From Niebla homalea (lineage: Eukaryota; Ascomycota; Lecanoromycetes; Lecanorales; Ramalinaceae): a stretch of 64,000 nt of DNA. The stretch spans positions 1,922,001 to 1,986,000 of the forward strand of contig JAHGAU010000003.1 of assembly GCA_019925105.1 (NCBI GenBank), written 5' to 3'. The position numbers were made by a program, and so were the translations under genes. A model generated the notes under the pieces. It was given only the letters and a program-made list of their open reading frames with translations. It did no database searches and had not been told where the DNA came from. Positions 48,105-60,894 of the stretch are shown here, in pieces (position 1 is the first letter of the stretch; the number at the start of each line of letters is the position of its first letter).

Positions 48105-49348
48105 CTTAAAAGGCTTTAAGGTTAACGGGGATTAATTAATTTTTTATTTTATTTATTTTATTAAAATTTACTTTAAGTTTATTAATAATAAAAATAAATT
48201 TTAAAAATTTAATTTATTTCATTTTAAATTTATACTTCAGGATATTAATTTATAAATTAATATTACGTAAATACTCCAATATTAATTATATATATCGGAT
48301 ATATTTTTTTTTAATAACGTTATAAATAATAATATTATTTAAATAAATTTAAATAAAAACGTTTAAATAATTAAATAAAACCTTATTTATATATTATTAA
48401 TATAAAACGGGGCTATTAATTAAGTTAAAGAATATAACTTTATACTTAAAAACGTTAAGTAAAATAATAAATATTATAAAGTTTTTATTTTCCGCGTATA
48501 TACGGAGCTTATTAAAAACGGTAATAATATTTAAACGGGTAATCTATCTATAACCGGTAACTTTCGATAATACCTTTTTAATTAAGAGAATAAGGTACCG
48601 GTTTTTTTAATAATAACGTTAATATTACGGTAATTTACGTATAATCGTAAATCGTCATTAAATTTAAAAATAAAAAGGATAAAAGATCTATAAAAAACTT
48701 TATTAAGTTTAATAAATTCTTTTTTTAAGTTTTTAATAATATATTCCTTTAATTTTAAAGTTTATAATTTAAAAGTAAATAAATATAATTCCGGAAAAGA
48801 ATTTCTTTTAAAGTTAAATTAATTCTATAATTATAATCTTAATATAAAAATAATTTATTTATTATTACGTAATTAAAAATATCCTTAACATTATAATATT
48901 TAACCGGAAAATTAATTATAATTTTATTTATAAAAACCATTTTTTCCGTAAAGTTATTTTTATAAATTATTATAATTAAAATATTAACCGGAATATTATT
49001 AAAAAATCTAAATAATTATTTAAGGTCATTATAGAAATAGAAAAGGTTTTAATCCCTTTTTCTATTTAAGTTTTTACAATAATATAGAAAACTGCCGCGT
49101 TAATAACTTTAATTGAAAAAAGCCTTTTTTCTTTAATAAACTTTAAGGTAAAAAAATCATTTTATAATTTTTTTTTCCCCTAAGGCTTAAAAAAAGGTTT
49201 CCGTTCTTTTTATAGGGCTTTAAATAACTTTAATTTCTTACTTTTAAAGAATACGATTAAGGCTTAATAAGTTAAAACTATAATTTAAAAAAACTCCGGA
49301 ATAAGCTTCACGTTTTAATAATTAACTTTTTTATAATTATATTAATTT
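48105..49348 (-). pseudogene. A1 RT segment, destroyed by RIP
   Basis: This is the continuation of A1 after B2; it aligns with A2 about 52300-53520. On the minus strand the decayed catalytic box Y-L-N-N-I-I-I-Y-N (from Y-L-D-D) lies near 48310-48345. The segment ends at the aattt duplication where A2 inserted. Confidence 0.8.
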
Positions 49349-49563
49349 TGTCAGGGTTCAGGGGTGATAATAGCCCAGATGCAGGCCCTACCGGGCCTAC
49401 CCCGGGCTTGGCCCGGGGTTACTCCGGCATAGGGAGTATTACCAACTGGGTATATTAGGGCCTTCGGCCCTTTCACTCTTATACTTCTAAACTTTAATAT
49501 CTTTAATTATACGTAATATACTTTTTACTTTTTAACCACCTTAAAGGGGCTTATACTTTAATA
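49349..49563 (+). repeat. A2 5' LTR (215 bp)
   Basis: TGTCAGGG...ctttaata (CA end mutated to TA). The outer half is unmutated and GC-rich; the half facing the coding region carries many G-to-A/C-to-T changes, so RIP intensity rises towards the interior. Confidence 0.9.
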
Positions 49564-52500
49564 TTATATTAAAGGTAACCCATTTCCGTCTTTATAGGGA
49601 GTAACGAGGTAAAATAAAGGCTCTTATTAATAATATTTATTAATAGCGGACGATAAGTTAATAGTTAATAACGGTATTAAATAAGCGGTAATTATAGTTA
49701 AAAACGTATAATAATTAATATCCGGACGGACCATAAAAAAACGTTAATAATTAAAACGGAAGGTTACGATAACTTTAAATAAATGAATATTAATTTTATT
49801 AAGCTATATAAAGAATTAATTTAAGAATTAAACCTTAATAAAGTAATTTAAAAATTATAAATAAAACCAACCTTAAAAGAATTATTATAAATCCAGTTAA
49901 GAATAAACCTATAAAAACCTGAAAAATCCTTAATTATTTTTTTTTTTTTTTTTTATTTCTTAAAACTTTTAATTAAGATATTTAATCTTATATTTATTTA
50001 TTAATATAAAGTACTTAATACTTAAAGGAAAAATACTTAAAGGAAAACTTTACGATATAGGGGAGTAATATTAACTTAATTATAATAAAACTTTATTATT
50101 TTACTTTATAATATTACTTTTATAATACGGAAACCGCTTAATAAAAGGGTTAATAAATCCGTTTCTCTCCTTTTATACCTTTTTCTTTTATTTACTTTTA
50201 CCCTTTTCGTACCTTAATCTACCTAGTAAGATTATGAATAATAAATAACCTTTTTAATTAAAAGCCTTTATGGGTTTTAAATATAACTTATAAAGCGGTT
50301 TTTAAGGGGATCCTGATTAATTATTATAATTTATTAAAAATAAAACTTTTTCTTAATTAAATAAAAAAGATAGGGATCCAATAGATTACCTAATAATTAA
50401 AAATCCGATTTTAAATAATAATTACGGAAAATATAAAGAATATTTTTTTTATTAACGTTATTATAAATTAAAGGATACCGTTTTAAAAAACTTAATTAAA
50501 TATATTTTATACCTTATAAAGATTTACGTTTATTTAGTTTTTTAATCCATAATATTTAAGAAATTCAAAGAATTCTTAAAGTAATTAAACCTTTTACGTT
50601 GAAAATATAACGTTAATACTTAATATTATAAAAACGTTAATAATAAAGTATAAGTCCTTTAAATAGAACTAAACGATATTAAGAAAAACCTATAATTAAA
50701 AATAAATTAAATTACTTATTTATAATAATAATACTTCTTAAATTCTTTATCCTTAAAAAATATAAACCGTTTTATAATAATAAAAATTATAAATTATAAA
50801 TTAAAAACCGGAATATAAATTTTATTATTAAGCTTAAAAATCCTTAATAAAAAGCTTAACTTTGCCTTTTTATTCATTAACGGTTTCTTTAACTTTTTAT
50901 AAGAAGTTTAAATTTATTAAAATTAAGGACCCGGAACTTTTTATTAAAAAGGATTATAATTAATATTCTTTTTTTAAATATTATATTGTTATTAAACTTT
51001 ATATTAATAAAAATTAATATTCAATTATATAGATTTAAATTAATTATATTTTAATTTTATTAAGCTTAAAAGTCCTTAAATAATTAAAGATAAAATATAA
51101 TGAAAATGTTTTATTAAGTTTTTAAATTTTTAAGGAATTTTAAATTTTTTTAAATTAAATCTTTAAAAATATTAATTAAAAAGAAAATTAAATTATTAAT
51201 TTCTAAACTTCAAGAATATTTAATAAGGATAAATTTATAGTTTTTTTTTTAATATTATTTATTTAATTAAAGTCTTTAAGTATATAAATTTTAAAAAGAA
51301 TTTTAAAAAGAACTTAAAAAATATAATTTATAAATTAATTATTTAATATTTTAATTGGTTTTATAAGAATTTCTTTTAAAGAAATTATAATTTAAATAAT
51401 TTAAATAAAACCCGGATATATTTTAAGATAATAGACCGTTTTTAACGTTTAAAATATGATTATTAATAAAGAATCTTTAAGTTAAGTAAAGTTTTTATTA
51501 AAGAAATTAAAAAGATTATAAAAACTTATATTATTTCCTTTAAATTAACCGGAGGTTTTAAGGGGTTTAAGCTTTAATAAATTATTTTTATTACTATAAA
51601 GTTAACCCTTCCGTTAAACGTTAAAAACTTTATTTTTTAAGGGAATTATTTTTAAGTTAATTACTTTAACCGTTAATAAATTAAAAATAATACTTAAGAA
51701 CGTTCCGTTTAAGTTTATTATATAGCTTTTAACTTAAATAGAGAATTTATTTATAATTAAAACGATTAGATCTTTTATAATTTTTAAAATATTTTATTGG
51801 ATAACTTGAATAAGTTATTAATAAAAGATTAAACTCTATAAAAATCACTATAAAAAACGAAAATATATATTATTTTCAGATTTTAACGATCGGATATATT
51901 AATAATATTAAAGACCTTTTTAACGTTTAAAATAATAAACTTTAAATTATTAATAAGTTTATAAATTACGGAAATTAATAATTTCCTTTATCCTTTTTAA
52001 TTAATTTAAATATTATCGGTTATTATTTTATTAATAAATAAATTATTTTATAAGTTTACGTAATACTTTAAATTTTCTTTTTAACCCTTTCTTAACCTAA
52101 GTTTATTTAGGATTATAAGGGTAAATATTTACGGTTTATTATTTATATAATTTATCCTTAAATAATAAAAAAGGCCACTTAAAAAATTGATCCCTTATAT
52201 TTATTATTTAATTTAAAATATATAATATAATCCTTAAAAAACTTTAAATAAAATAGCCTTATATATTTATTTATTTTATAATTAATAAAACATTCTTTAT
52301 ATTAAATTAATATAATTATAAGGAAATTAATTATTAAAACGTAAAGTTTATGCCGGAGTTTTTTTAAATTATAATTTGAATTTATTAAGCTTTAAACGTA
52401 CTTTCTAAGAGTAAAAAATTAAAACTACTTAAGGCCCTATAAGAGGAATAAAAACCCCCCTTTAAGCCCCGGGAAAAAAAGAAAAAATCATAAAATGATT

Positions 52501-53043
52501 TTTTTACCTTAAAGCTTATTAAAAAAAAAGTTTTTTTTATTAGAATTATTAATATAACGGCTTTTTATATTATTATAAGAATTTAAAAAGAAAAGGTATT
52601 AAAACCTTTTATATTTTTATAATAAACTTAAATAATTACTTAGATTTTCTTACTAATATTTTAATTAATGTTTTAATTATAATAACGTATATAAATAACT
52701 TTATAAAAAAAAGGCTTTTATAAATAAGATTATAATTAACCTTTTAATTAAATATTATAATTTTAAGGATATTTTTAATTATATAATAATAAATAAATTG
52801 TTTTTATATTAAGATTATAATTATAAAATTAACTTAACTTTAAAAGGCATTTTCCCCCGGAATTATATTTATCTATTCTTAAATTATAAACTTTAAAAAT
52901 TAAAGAAATATATTATTAAAAATTTAAAAAAAGGATTTATTAAGCTTAATAAAATCCTTTATAAATCCCTTATCCTTTTTACCCTTAAGTTTAATAACCA
53001 TTTACGATTATATATGGATTACCGTAATATTAACATTTTTATT
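49564..53043 (+). pseudogene. A2 gag/protease region, destroyed by RIP
   Basis: By position this held gag and protease. I could not read any CCHC or D-S/T-G motif with confidence; runs of A-rich codons and stops dominate. The same region in A1 is 56633-58883 on the minus strand. Confidence 0.5.
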
Positions 53044-53350
53044 AAAAGGAACCGGTACTTTATTCCCTTAATTAAAGAAGTATTATCCTAAGTTATTAGT
53101 TATAAATAAATTACTTACTTAAATATCATCGCCGCTTTTAATAAGCTTTATATATACTTAGAAAGTAAAGATTTTACGATATTCGTTATTTTATTTAACG
53201 TTTTTAAGTATAAAGTTATACTTTTTAACTTAATTAATAGCCTTATTTTATATTAATAATATATAAATAAAATCCTATTTAATTATTTAAATATTTTTAT
53301 TTAAGCTTATTTAAATAATATTATTATTTATAACGTTATTAAAAAAGAAT
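53044..53350 (+). pseudogene. A2 reverse transcriptase core, destroyed by RIP
   Basis: One frame reads, in order, NRYFIPLIKEVLS* (the N-R-Y-P-L-P-L-I entry motif), ITYLNIIAAFNKLHI (the L-D-x-x-x-A-F-x-x-x-R-I box), FKYKVILFNLINSLILY (the F-E-x-x-V-M-P-F-G-L-x-N-A-P region), YINKILFNYLNIFI and finally AYLNNIIIYN at 53305-53334, i.e. the catalytic Y-L-D-D box with both Asp turned to Asn. Order and spacing are diagnostic of Ty3/Gypsy RT. Stops are TAA/TAG. Confidence 0.88.
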
Positions 53351-54423
53351 ATATTTAATATATACGGTTAATATTAAAGTATTTACGTAACGTTAACTTA
53401 TAAATTAATATTCGGAAATATAAATTTAAAATATAATAAATTAAATTTTTAAAATTTATTCTTATTATTAATAAACTTAAAGTAAATCCTAATAAGGTAA
53501 GTAAAATTAAAGGTTGGCCGGTTTCTATTAACTTTAAGGCCTGTTAAGGATTTATTAACTTTTATAATTTTTATTAAAAATTTATTTTTTAATTCTTTAA
53601 AATAATAAAACCTTTTTTAAAACTTATTAAGAAAAAAACTTTATTCTTATAGTCCTTAGAATATTAAAAGGCTTTTAATATACTTAAAGAAGCTTTTATT
53701 ACGGTTTTTATATTAACTTATTATAATCCCGATAAAGAAATAATCTTTAAAAAAAATTCTTTAAATTATATTTTTAACTGTATTCTTTTTTAATATAATA
53801 AGGCTAAGGAATTATATTTAATAATTTATTACTTTAAGAGTATATTATTAATTAAATATAATTATAATATTTATAATAAAGAACTTTTTATTATTATTTA
53901 ATATTTTAAGAATTAACGGCTTAAATTAAAAATAATAAAAAAGCTTTTCCGTATTTTTAATAATAGTTAGGTTTTAAAATATTTTATTAAAAGTTAAAAG
54001 TTTATTAAATGTTATATTAAATATTTAAATATCCTTTTTAAGTTTAAATTTAAAATTATTTATTATTTAAGTAAATAAAATAATAAAACCGATACTTTTA
54101 TTTAAATATCCTGTTATTAACTATAAAGTAAAAATGATAATAAGATTAAAGATTAATTTTAAATTATTTTACTCTTAAAAAGCCTTAAAGTTTTAACTTT
54201 AAATAAAAAGGAAAGAATACCGGTATTAACTTATTTAATACTTAAAGAACTCAGATTTTATAAGTAAGTTCGTAAAGTTAATCCTATTAATAAGGGCTTA
54301 ACGGAGTTTAAAAAAATAATTATAAAGAATAAATTATTTAATTTTAAAGGTATATTTTTAATTAAGGTTAAAATTTAATTTAATATCTTTATTAATAAAA
54401 ATAAATTTTAAATATTAACGCCG

Positions 54424-55300
54424 TTTATTACGGAGGTCTTAAAGTATATTTATAATAAATTAATTAATAGTTATTTTAGCCGGAATTATATAATTCAACT
54501 TACTTTTTAATATTTCTTTTCATTTAATTTATAAAATAATATTAATTATTATATCTTAAATTATAATATTTATTTTCGGTTTAAAGTTTTATAATAAAAG
54601 CTTATAAGATTATTTTATTAATTAAAAATCCTGAAATAAAAATAAATTAATCTTTTAATTAACTTTATTTTTAAATTATTTAAGTATAAAAATATAAACG
54701 TTATCCTTACCGTAATTTTATTTTATTTAAGGGTTAATATTATATCCTTTATTATATTAAAAAAGAAAGGATTTTTGTCAAAAAAATAATTTAACTTTTT
54801 ATTAAAGAAATATTTAAATATTATAGCTTTTTGGATAATGTTATTTTAAATTATAGCTTTTAATTGATTAATAAAATATAATATTTCTTATTATATTAAC
54901 TTAAAAATTAATTTTTAAACCTTAATTCTTTATTATATAAAGAATAACGGTTAAATTAAAAGAATAAATTAAGAAATAAAATAAGGATTCCGGATTTACG
55001 TAAAATACTTATAAAACGATTAAATACGGTAATTATTTATAATAAAATTTACGGATAATAATAATTTAAATTAATTAATTAAAATAATACTTTTTACTTT
55101 AATAAGGATTTCTATTTAAAAATATTATTTAAACCCGATAATATTAAATATATTATTATTTATAAATAATTTTAAGTTAAAGAAGTTATTAATATTATTA
55201 AAATCATATAAGAAATTTTAAATATAGTTTTATTTAAGCTTAATAAGGTTTATAATAAAGCGTTTAAATAAGTTAACTGTTAATATAAAAACGTAAAATT
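54424..55300 (+). pseudogene. A2 integrase, destroyed by RIP
   Basis: The frame begins ITEVLKYIYNKLINSYFSRN, the H-x-x-x-x-x-G-H-x-G-x-x-K/R-T zinc region with His mutated to Tyr. It continues to YNIYF at 54562-54576, the C-x-x-C of the HHCC finger (both Cys to Tyr), and then LKILK*K*INLLINFI, the P-L-x-I-P...W-x-x-I-x-x-D-F core start. RIP stops interrupt throughout; the 3' end is approximate. Confidence 0.8.
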
Positions 55301-56039
55301 TAAAATTAATAATAAGGTTTATATAAATTTTAAATATTTAATAATTAATTAATTTAATAAAAAGCTTAATTATAAATACTTAAGTTCTTACATTGTCCTT
55401 TAATAATGTTATTCTTTTTATAAATTAAATATTTTAAATATTTTCCGGGTTTATTTTATTTTTTATATAAATAATTTAATTTATATTCCGGTTAAAGAGA
55501 AATTATTTTTATTAAAATAAATTAATGTACCCTTAAAACTTATTATTATAAATAAAAAGATATTAAAGAATAAAAGCTTAAAAAAATTATTAATTCTTAA
55601 TATATTAATTAAAAATAAAAGTTATAATATAAAGTTAAATAAATAAATTTACCCCTGGATAATATTTAATATTATCTTCATATTTAAGAATTCCTTTATA
55701 TTTAAGGATTAATTAAAGTTTTTTATAAGAAGTATCCGGATAAACCCGGATTATAACCCGGAAATCTAAAGGATATCGTTATATTTTAAGTAGCCTTTAA
55801 GGGTTACCTTAAATATCCAAGTTAAATAAGGATTTTTTTAGGTTTAAAAATTAATATTATAAGCCGTATATTATATCCTTATTAAATTTAAAAGCCCTTT
55901 AAAACGGTTTTATAACTCCTTAAAGTTATTAAAGCGATTATTATTAATATTATTTATTTATATAAACCATACGCTTTTTAATTAATATAAACTTAATATA
56001 TAAGGTAAAAACGTTGAAAAAATATTTTAAAAAAGGGGT

Positions 56040-56412
56040 AAATCGTAAAAAACGATATTTGGCCCGGAATCCCCCGGATGAAATTACGTTTTAAAGCCCA
56101 TTATAGGGGTTACCGTTATAATCCTACCCTTATATACTTATATTACTTACCCGGCCATTGCCACGATATTACCCCTATAGTTTTTATACTACTTACCCGG
56201 CTAAACTAATAACGGGTAAGCTAAGTAATTTATAATTTTCACATTAGTTACCCGGTTAAATCAGTAACGGGTAAGCTGGGTAATAATTGGACCTTACTTT
56301 AGTTGCCCGGCCAAACAATAACGGGTAAAAGGGGTGATTTTAATTTTAAATTTTTTTTCCTTTTAATATACTTATAGGCTCGAGGGCGAGTTTTTTTTAA
56401 GGGGGGGGGTAA
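56040..56412 (+). repeat. A2 3' hairpin repeats and polypurine tract
   Basis: Three full and one partial units of about 55 bp carry inverted motifs of TTACCCGG...CGGGTAA type (about 56147-56330), one unit more than in A1. A palindromic ggctcgagggcgag lies near 56375. The G-run at about 56400-56409 is the polypurine tract. The block is GC-retained, whereas decay is complete just left of about 56040, mirroring the boundary at 18445 in A1. Confidence 0.75.
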
Positions 56413-56627
56413 TATTAGGGTTTAAAGGTGATAATAGCCCAGATGTAGGCCCTACCGGGCCTACCCCGGGCTTAACCCGGGGTTACTCCGGCATAAGGAG
56501 TGTTACCGACTGGGTATATCAGGGCCTTCGGCCCCTTTACTCCTATACTTCTATACTTTAGTATCTTTAGTTATACGTAATATACCCTTTGCCTTCCAAC
56601 CACCCCAAAGGAGCTTACACTCTAACA
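56413..56627 (+). repeat. A2 3' LTR (215 bp), spared by RIP
   Basis: Equal in length to the other A LTRs; ends TaTTAGGG...CTCTAACA. It is much less mutated than the inner half of the 5' LTR. Confidence 0.9.
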
Positions 56628-56632
56628 AATTT

Positions 56633-58883
56633 AATATAAAGAATATTTTATTAATTATAAGATAAATAAATACGTAATACCGTTTTATTTAAAGTTTTCT
56701 AAGGATCATATTATATATTTTAAGCCGGGTAATAAATATAAAGGATTAACTTTTTAAATAACCTTTTATAATTATCCAGGGATAAATTATATAAGTAATA
56801 TGCTATAAGTATTTGTTTCTATGATCCTGAATAAATTTAAATTAAAAAAGGGTTAAAAAAAATTTTAAAGTATTATGTAAATTCATAAAATAATTTATTT
56901 ATTAATAAAGTAATAACCGGTAATACTTAAATTAATTAAGAATAAGAAAGGAAAATATTAATTTCCGTAATTTATAAACCTATTAATAATTTAAGGTTTC
57001 TTATTTTGAACGTTAAAAAGATCTTTAATATTATTAATATACCCGAACATTAAAATTTAAAGATAATATACGTTTTTATTCTTTATGATAACTTTTATGA
57101 AATTTAATCTTTGGTTAACGGCCCGTTTAAATCGTCCGATAAGGTATTTTCAGGAATATGAAAGATCCGTTTATTTTAATTACGGATAAGTTTTTTATTT
57201 AAGTTAAAAGCTATATAATAAATTTAAATAGAATATTCTTAAATATTATTTTTAATTTATTAACGGTTAAAATAATTAAGTTAAGAATAATTCCCTTAAT
57301 AAATAAAGTATTTGACGTTTAATGAAAAAGTTAACTTCGTAACGGTAAATGTAATTTATGGGAGTCCGGACCCCTTAAAATCTCCGGTTAATTTAAAGGA
57401 AATAATACGGGTTTTTATAATTTTTTTAATTTCCTTAATAAAAACTTTATTTAACTTAAGGGTTTTTTATTAACGGTAATATTTTAAACGTTAAAAACGA
57501 TTTATTTTTTTGAAGTATATCTAAGTCTTATTCAAGTTATAACTTCTTTAAAGGAAATTCTCGTAAAGCCGGTTAAAGAGTTAAGTAATTAATTTATAAA
57601 TTATAATTTTTAGGTTCTTTTTAAAATTTACGTACTTAAAACCCTTAATTAAATAAGTAAAGCTAAAATAAAAAATTATAATTTTATTTTTATTAAATAT
57701 TTTTAAAGCTTAAAAATTTTAAAGATTTAATTTAAAAAAATTCTAAATTCCTTAAAAGTTTAAAAACTTAATAAATTATGTTTATTATATTCCATTTTTA
57801 ATTACTTATGGATTTTTAGGTTTAATAAAATTAAAATATATTTAATTTAAGTTTTTATATTTAAATACTAATTTTCGTTAATACGGAATTTAATAATAAT
57901 ATAACGTTTAAAAAAATAATATTAATTACGGTTCTCTTTAATAAAGGATTCCGGGTCTTTAATTTTAATAAATATAAACTTTTTATAAAAGATTAAGAAA
58001 ACTATTAATCGGTAAAAAAGGAAAATTAAACTTTTTATTAAAAAATTTTAAATTTAATAATAAAATCTATATTCCGGCTTTTCAATTTACGGTTTTAAGT
58101 CTTTAATAATATAAAATAATCTATATTATTTAAAGATAAAAACTTAAAAAGCGTTATTATTATAAATAAATAATTTAATTTATTTTTAATTATAAATTCC
58201 TCTTAATATCGTTTGATTTTATTTAAAAACTTATACTTTATCGTTAATATCTTTATAGTATTAAGTATTAACGTTACGTTCTTAATATAAAAGGTTTAAT
58301 TATTTTAATAATTTTTTAGATTTCTTAAGTATTATAAATTAAAAAGTTAAATAAACGTAAATCTTTATAAAGTATAAAGTATATTTAATTAAATCGTTTA
58401 AAGTAATACTTTTTAATTTATGACGACGTTAATGGGTAAAATATTCTTTATATGTTCCGTAATTATTATTTAAAACCGGATTCCCGGTTATTAAATAATT
58501 TATTGGGTCTTTATCTTTTTTACTTAATTAAAAAAGAGCCTTATTTTTAATAAATTATAATAATTAATCGGAAACCTTTTAAAAACCGCTTCATAAGTTA
58601 TACTTAAAACCGATAAAAGCCTTTAATTAAAAAAATTATTTATTATTTAAAATTTTAATAAATAAGTTAAAATACGAAAAAGGTAAAAATAAATTAAAAA
58701 AAAATTAAAAAAGGAGAAAAACGGATTTATTAACCTTTCCGTTAAACGGTTTTTATATTATAAAAATAATATTATAAAGTAAAATAATAAAATTTATATT
58801 ATAATTAAGTTAATATTATTCCTTTATATTATAAAGTTCTTTTTAAAGTATTTTTCCTTTAGGTATTAAGTATTCTATATTAA
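56633..58883 (-). pseudogene. A1 gag-side segment
   Basis: This is the continuation of A1 after A2; it aligns with A2 about 50110-52300 in reverse. It ends at 58883, where X1 begins. The expected next A1 bases (taaataaatataag...) are not in the window. Confidence 0.8.
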
Positions 58884-59056
58884 TGTCAGGGTACTGGAGT
58901 AGGTAGGTCCTAGTAATGAATGAATAATAGCTATAAAGGTAGCTATGATACAGGTGGTGTATGCAAGTAAGGTATGTACGCCAAGACCCCCCGGGAGCTA
59001 GTCCTTATAGGGCAAGTAGGCCGAGCATAGGAATAAGGCCACTTAAAACTATAATA
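58884..59056 (-). repeat. X1 putative 3' LTR (173 bp)
   Basis: TGTCAGGG...ATAATA (CA end mutated) with little RIP damage. It contains ccccccgggagctagtcc, which is also present in X2. The right boundary is inferred from the adjacent purine tract and the TA(CA) end. Confidence 0.55.
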
Positions 59057-59227
59057 CGATCCCCCCCTTAACGATAATGAGCTCCTATAAGTTAATTATT
59101 TTATTTATTTATTTCCGGGGTTTAAAATACCGTAAATCTGGCGATAATAAGGTAATATTAATTACTTTAAAGTACTATAATAACTTATATAAAAGCTAAA
59201 TAAATCATACGTTAAAAAAAATCGTAT

Positions 59228-60894
59228 TATTATAATATAAACTATAAGAAAATTCCTTAGTATAAAGCGGGCTTACCTTATTCCGTATTACTTAACGTAT
59301 ATACTTATATTACGTATTTTTATAATTAAGTAATTACTTATTATATATATATTATATTTATTTATTTTATATATATTATATTTCTTGTGATAAATAATAG
59401 TAATAAATAGTATTTAATTATTATTATAGATTAAATATAACCTTTATTATTTTACTATAAGGTAATTACGTTATAATTTATCTATTTAATCCTTTATTAA
59501 AGCGGATCCTTTTAATAGGATACTTATTAATTTAATAATACTTTTATTATAAGTTTTATTAAGTTTAACTTTATTATTATGCTTATTACTCTTATATTTA
59601 TTAGCTTTTAAATTAATTAAATCATTTTTATTAACTTAAACTTTAGCTATAAAGTTTAAGACTTTATTATTATTTTTATTAATAAGCTTATTAATTAACT
59701 GTTTTTTACTTAAATCCTACCTTATAATTTATAACCTTTATATAAGATTTATACTTCTTAAATCTCTTACTTTATTAAAATCAATATCCTTAATTAAAGT
59801 ATCATTATTAAAGGTATTATTACTTATAATACTTAAAGGCCTCTTTAACCGATTTATACTTAAATTAAGTATATTATCCTTAAATCCATCCTTAATAGCT
59901 ATACCGGTAAAGACTTTACCTACTCCGTCACCTTTACCGTAGGCTTTATTTTAAGTATCACCCTTAAAGTAAAAGTTTTTAAATAAAAAAAAGCCTTTAA
60001 TTAAGATAACTATAGATAATACTTTATTAAATATATATTTTAGTTTTAACTAAGACCTTTAACTATATTTTAAGTACTTTACGATTTTATTAATGGCTAT
60101 AAACTTTAAGTATAAAGTAAATACGGATAATTTTAATAACGTTTATTATATCCATTATAATATAAATATATATAGTTAAAAAAGTAATGAAAATATAGAT
60201 TATATATGATTTTAATATAAAATTTATTATATATATAATAAAAGTAAAGAATAAAAAGAAAACGATAATAATAATAATAACTTTAATAAAAATAATAATA
60301 ATTATAACTTTAACTTTAATAATAACGTTTTTATAACGTAATAACCATAAGCTTATTAATAAATAAAAGTAAAAATTAAGTAAGAAATACGATTTAATAA
60401 TATTACGTAATTATTAAGTAAAACATAATTACGGTAATACCTTAGAAACTATATTTTTAAACGATTTAATTTAATTATAATCCTTAAAAATTATAATTAT
60501 ATCCCGGGTAAATTATAAAAATTATTTAACTTATAATTTTTTAATTTTTTTAATATATAATCTTATTAACCTTTATTTCTTAATAATTATATATCCGATT
60601 AATATTATTTATATACTTAAAGTTTCTTTTTAATTATTTTTATTATTAAGTATATTAATATTTATAATATTTTATAATAAATATAATATGACGTAAACGT
60701 TGCCTTTTTCTTTTTTTTTATAGGTATATAGTTACAATATAAATTATAAGAGGATTCCTTAATATAGAGCGGGCTTATTTTTTTCCGTATTACTTAATAT
60801 ATATACTTATATTACGTATTTTTATAATTAAATAGTTATTTATTATATATATATTATACTTATTTACTTTATATATACCGCATTTTTCGTAATA
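59228..60894 (-). mobile_element. TRIM-2b: RIP-decayed copy inside X1
   Basis: This 1667-bp copy of TRIM-2 starts tattataatataaac (from TGTCACGGTATGGAT) and ends tttttcgtaata (from CTCGTGACA). The flanks cgtat (59223-59227) and tatat (60895-60899) are a target duplication with CG mutated to TA on one side. The internal region parallels 19855-21163, including the decayed counterpart of the minus-strand frame (about 59520-59990). Confidence 0.8.

Larger units (their letters stand above)
49349..56627 (+). mobile_element. A2: complete Ty3/Gypsy element nested in its own family member A1
   Basis: This is a 7279-bp element with two 215-bp LTRs (49349-49563, 56413-56627) and target duplication aattt (49344-49348, 56628-56632). 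It is on the plus strand: RT at 53044-53340 precedes integrase at 54424-54800, and the purine tract AAGGGGGGGGG (about 56399-56409) lies just before the 3' LTR. A2 is opposite in direction to A1 and is complete, so it served as the reference for reconstructing A1. All coding sequence is RIP-dead. Confidence 0.92.
17916..58883 (-). mobile_element. A1: outer Ty3/Gypsy element, split by five nested insertions
   Basis: A1 lies on the minus strand with its 3' LTR at 17916-18130; its 5' LTR is beyond the window. Using A2 (same family) as reference, five A1 segments rejoin across insertions: 17916-19693, 21325-21871, 22028-22737, 48100-49348 and 56628-58883 (the target duplications are counted once). 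Those segments total about 6.5 kb of the 7.28 kb expected, so about 0.76 kb plus any further insertions lie past X1. The inserted elements are TRIM-2a, a solo LTR, B2, A2 and X1. All A1 coding sequence is RIP-dead. The base flanking the 3' LTR on the left is ataac (17911-17915). Confidence 0.88.
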
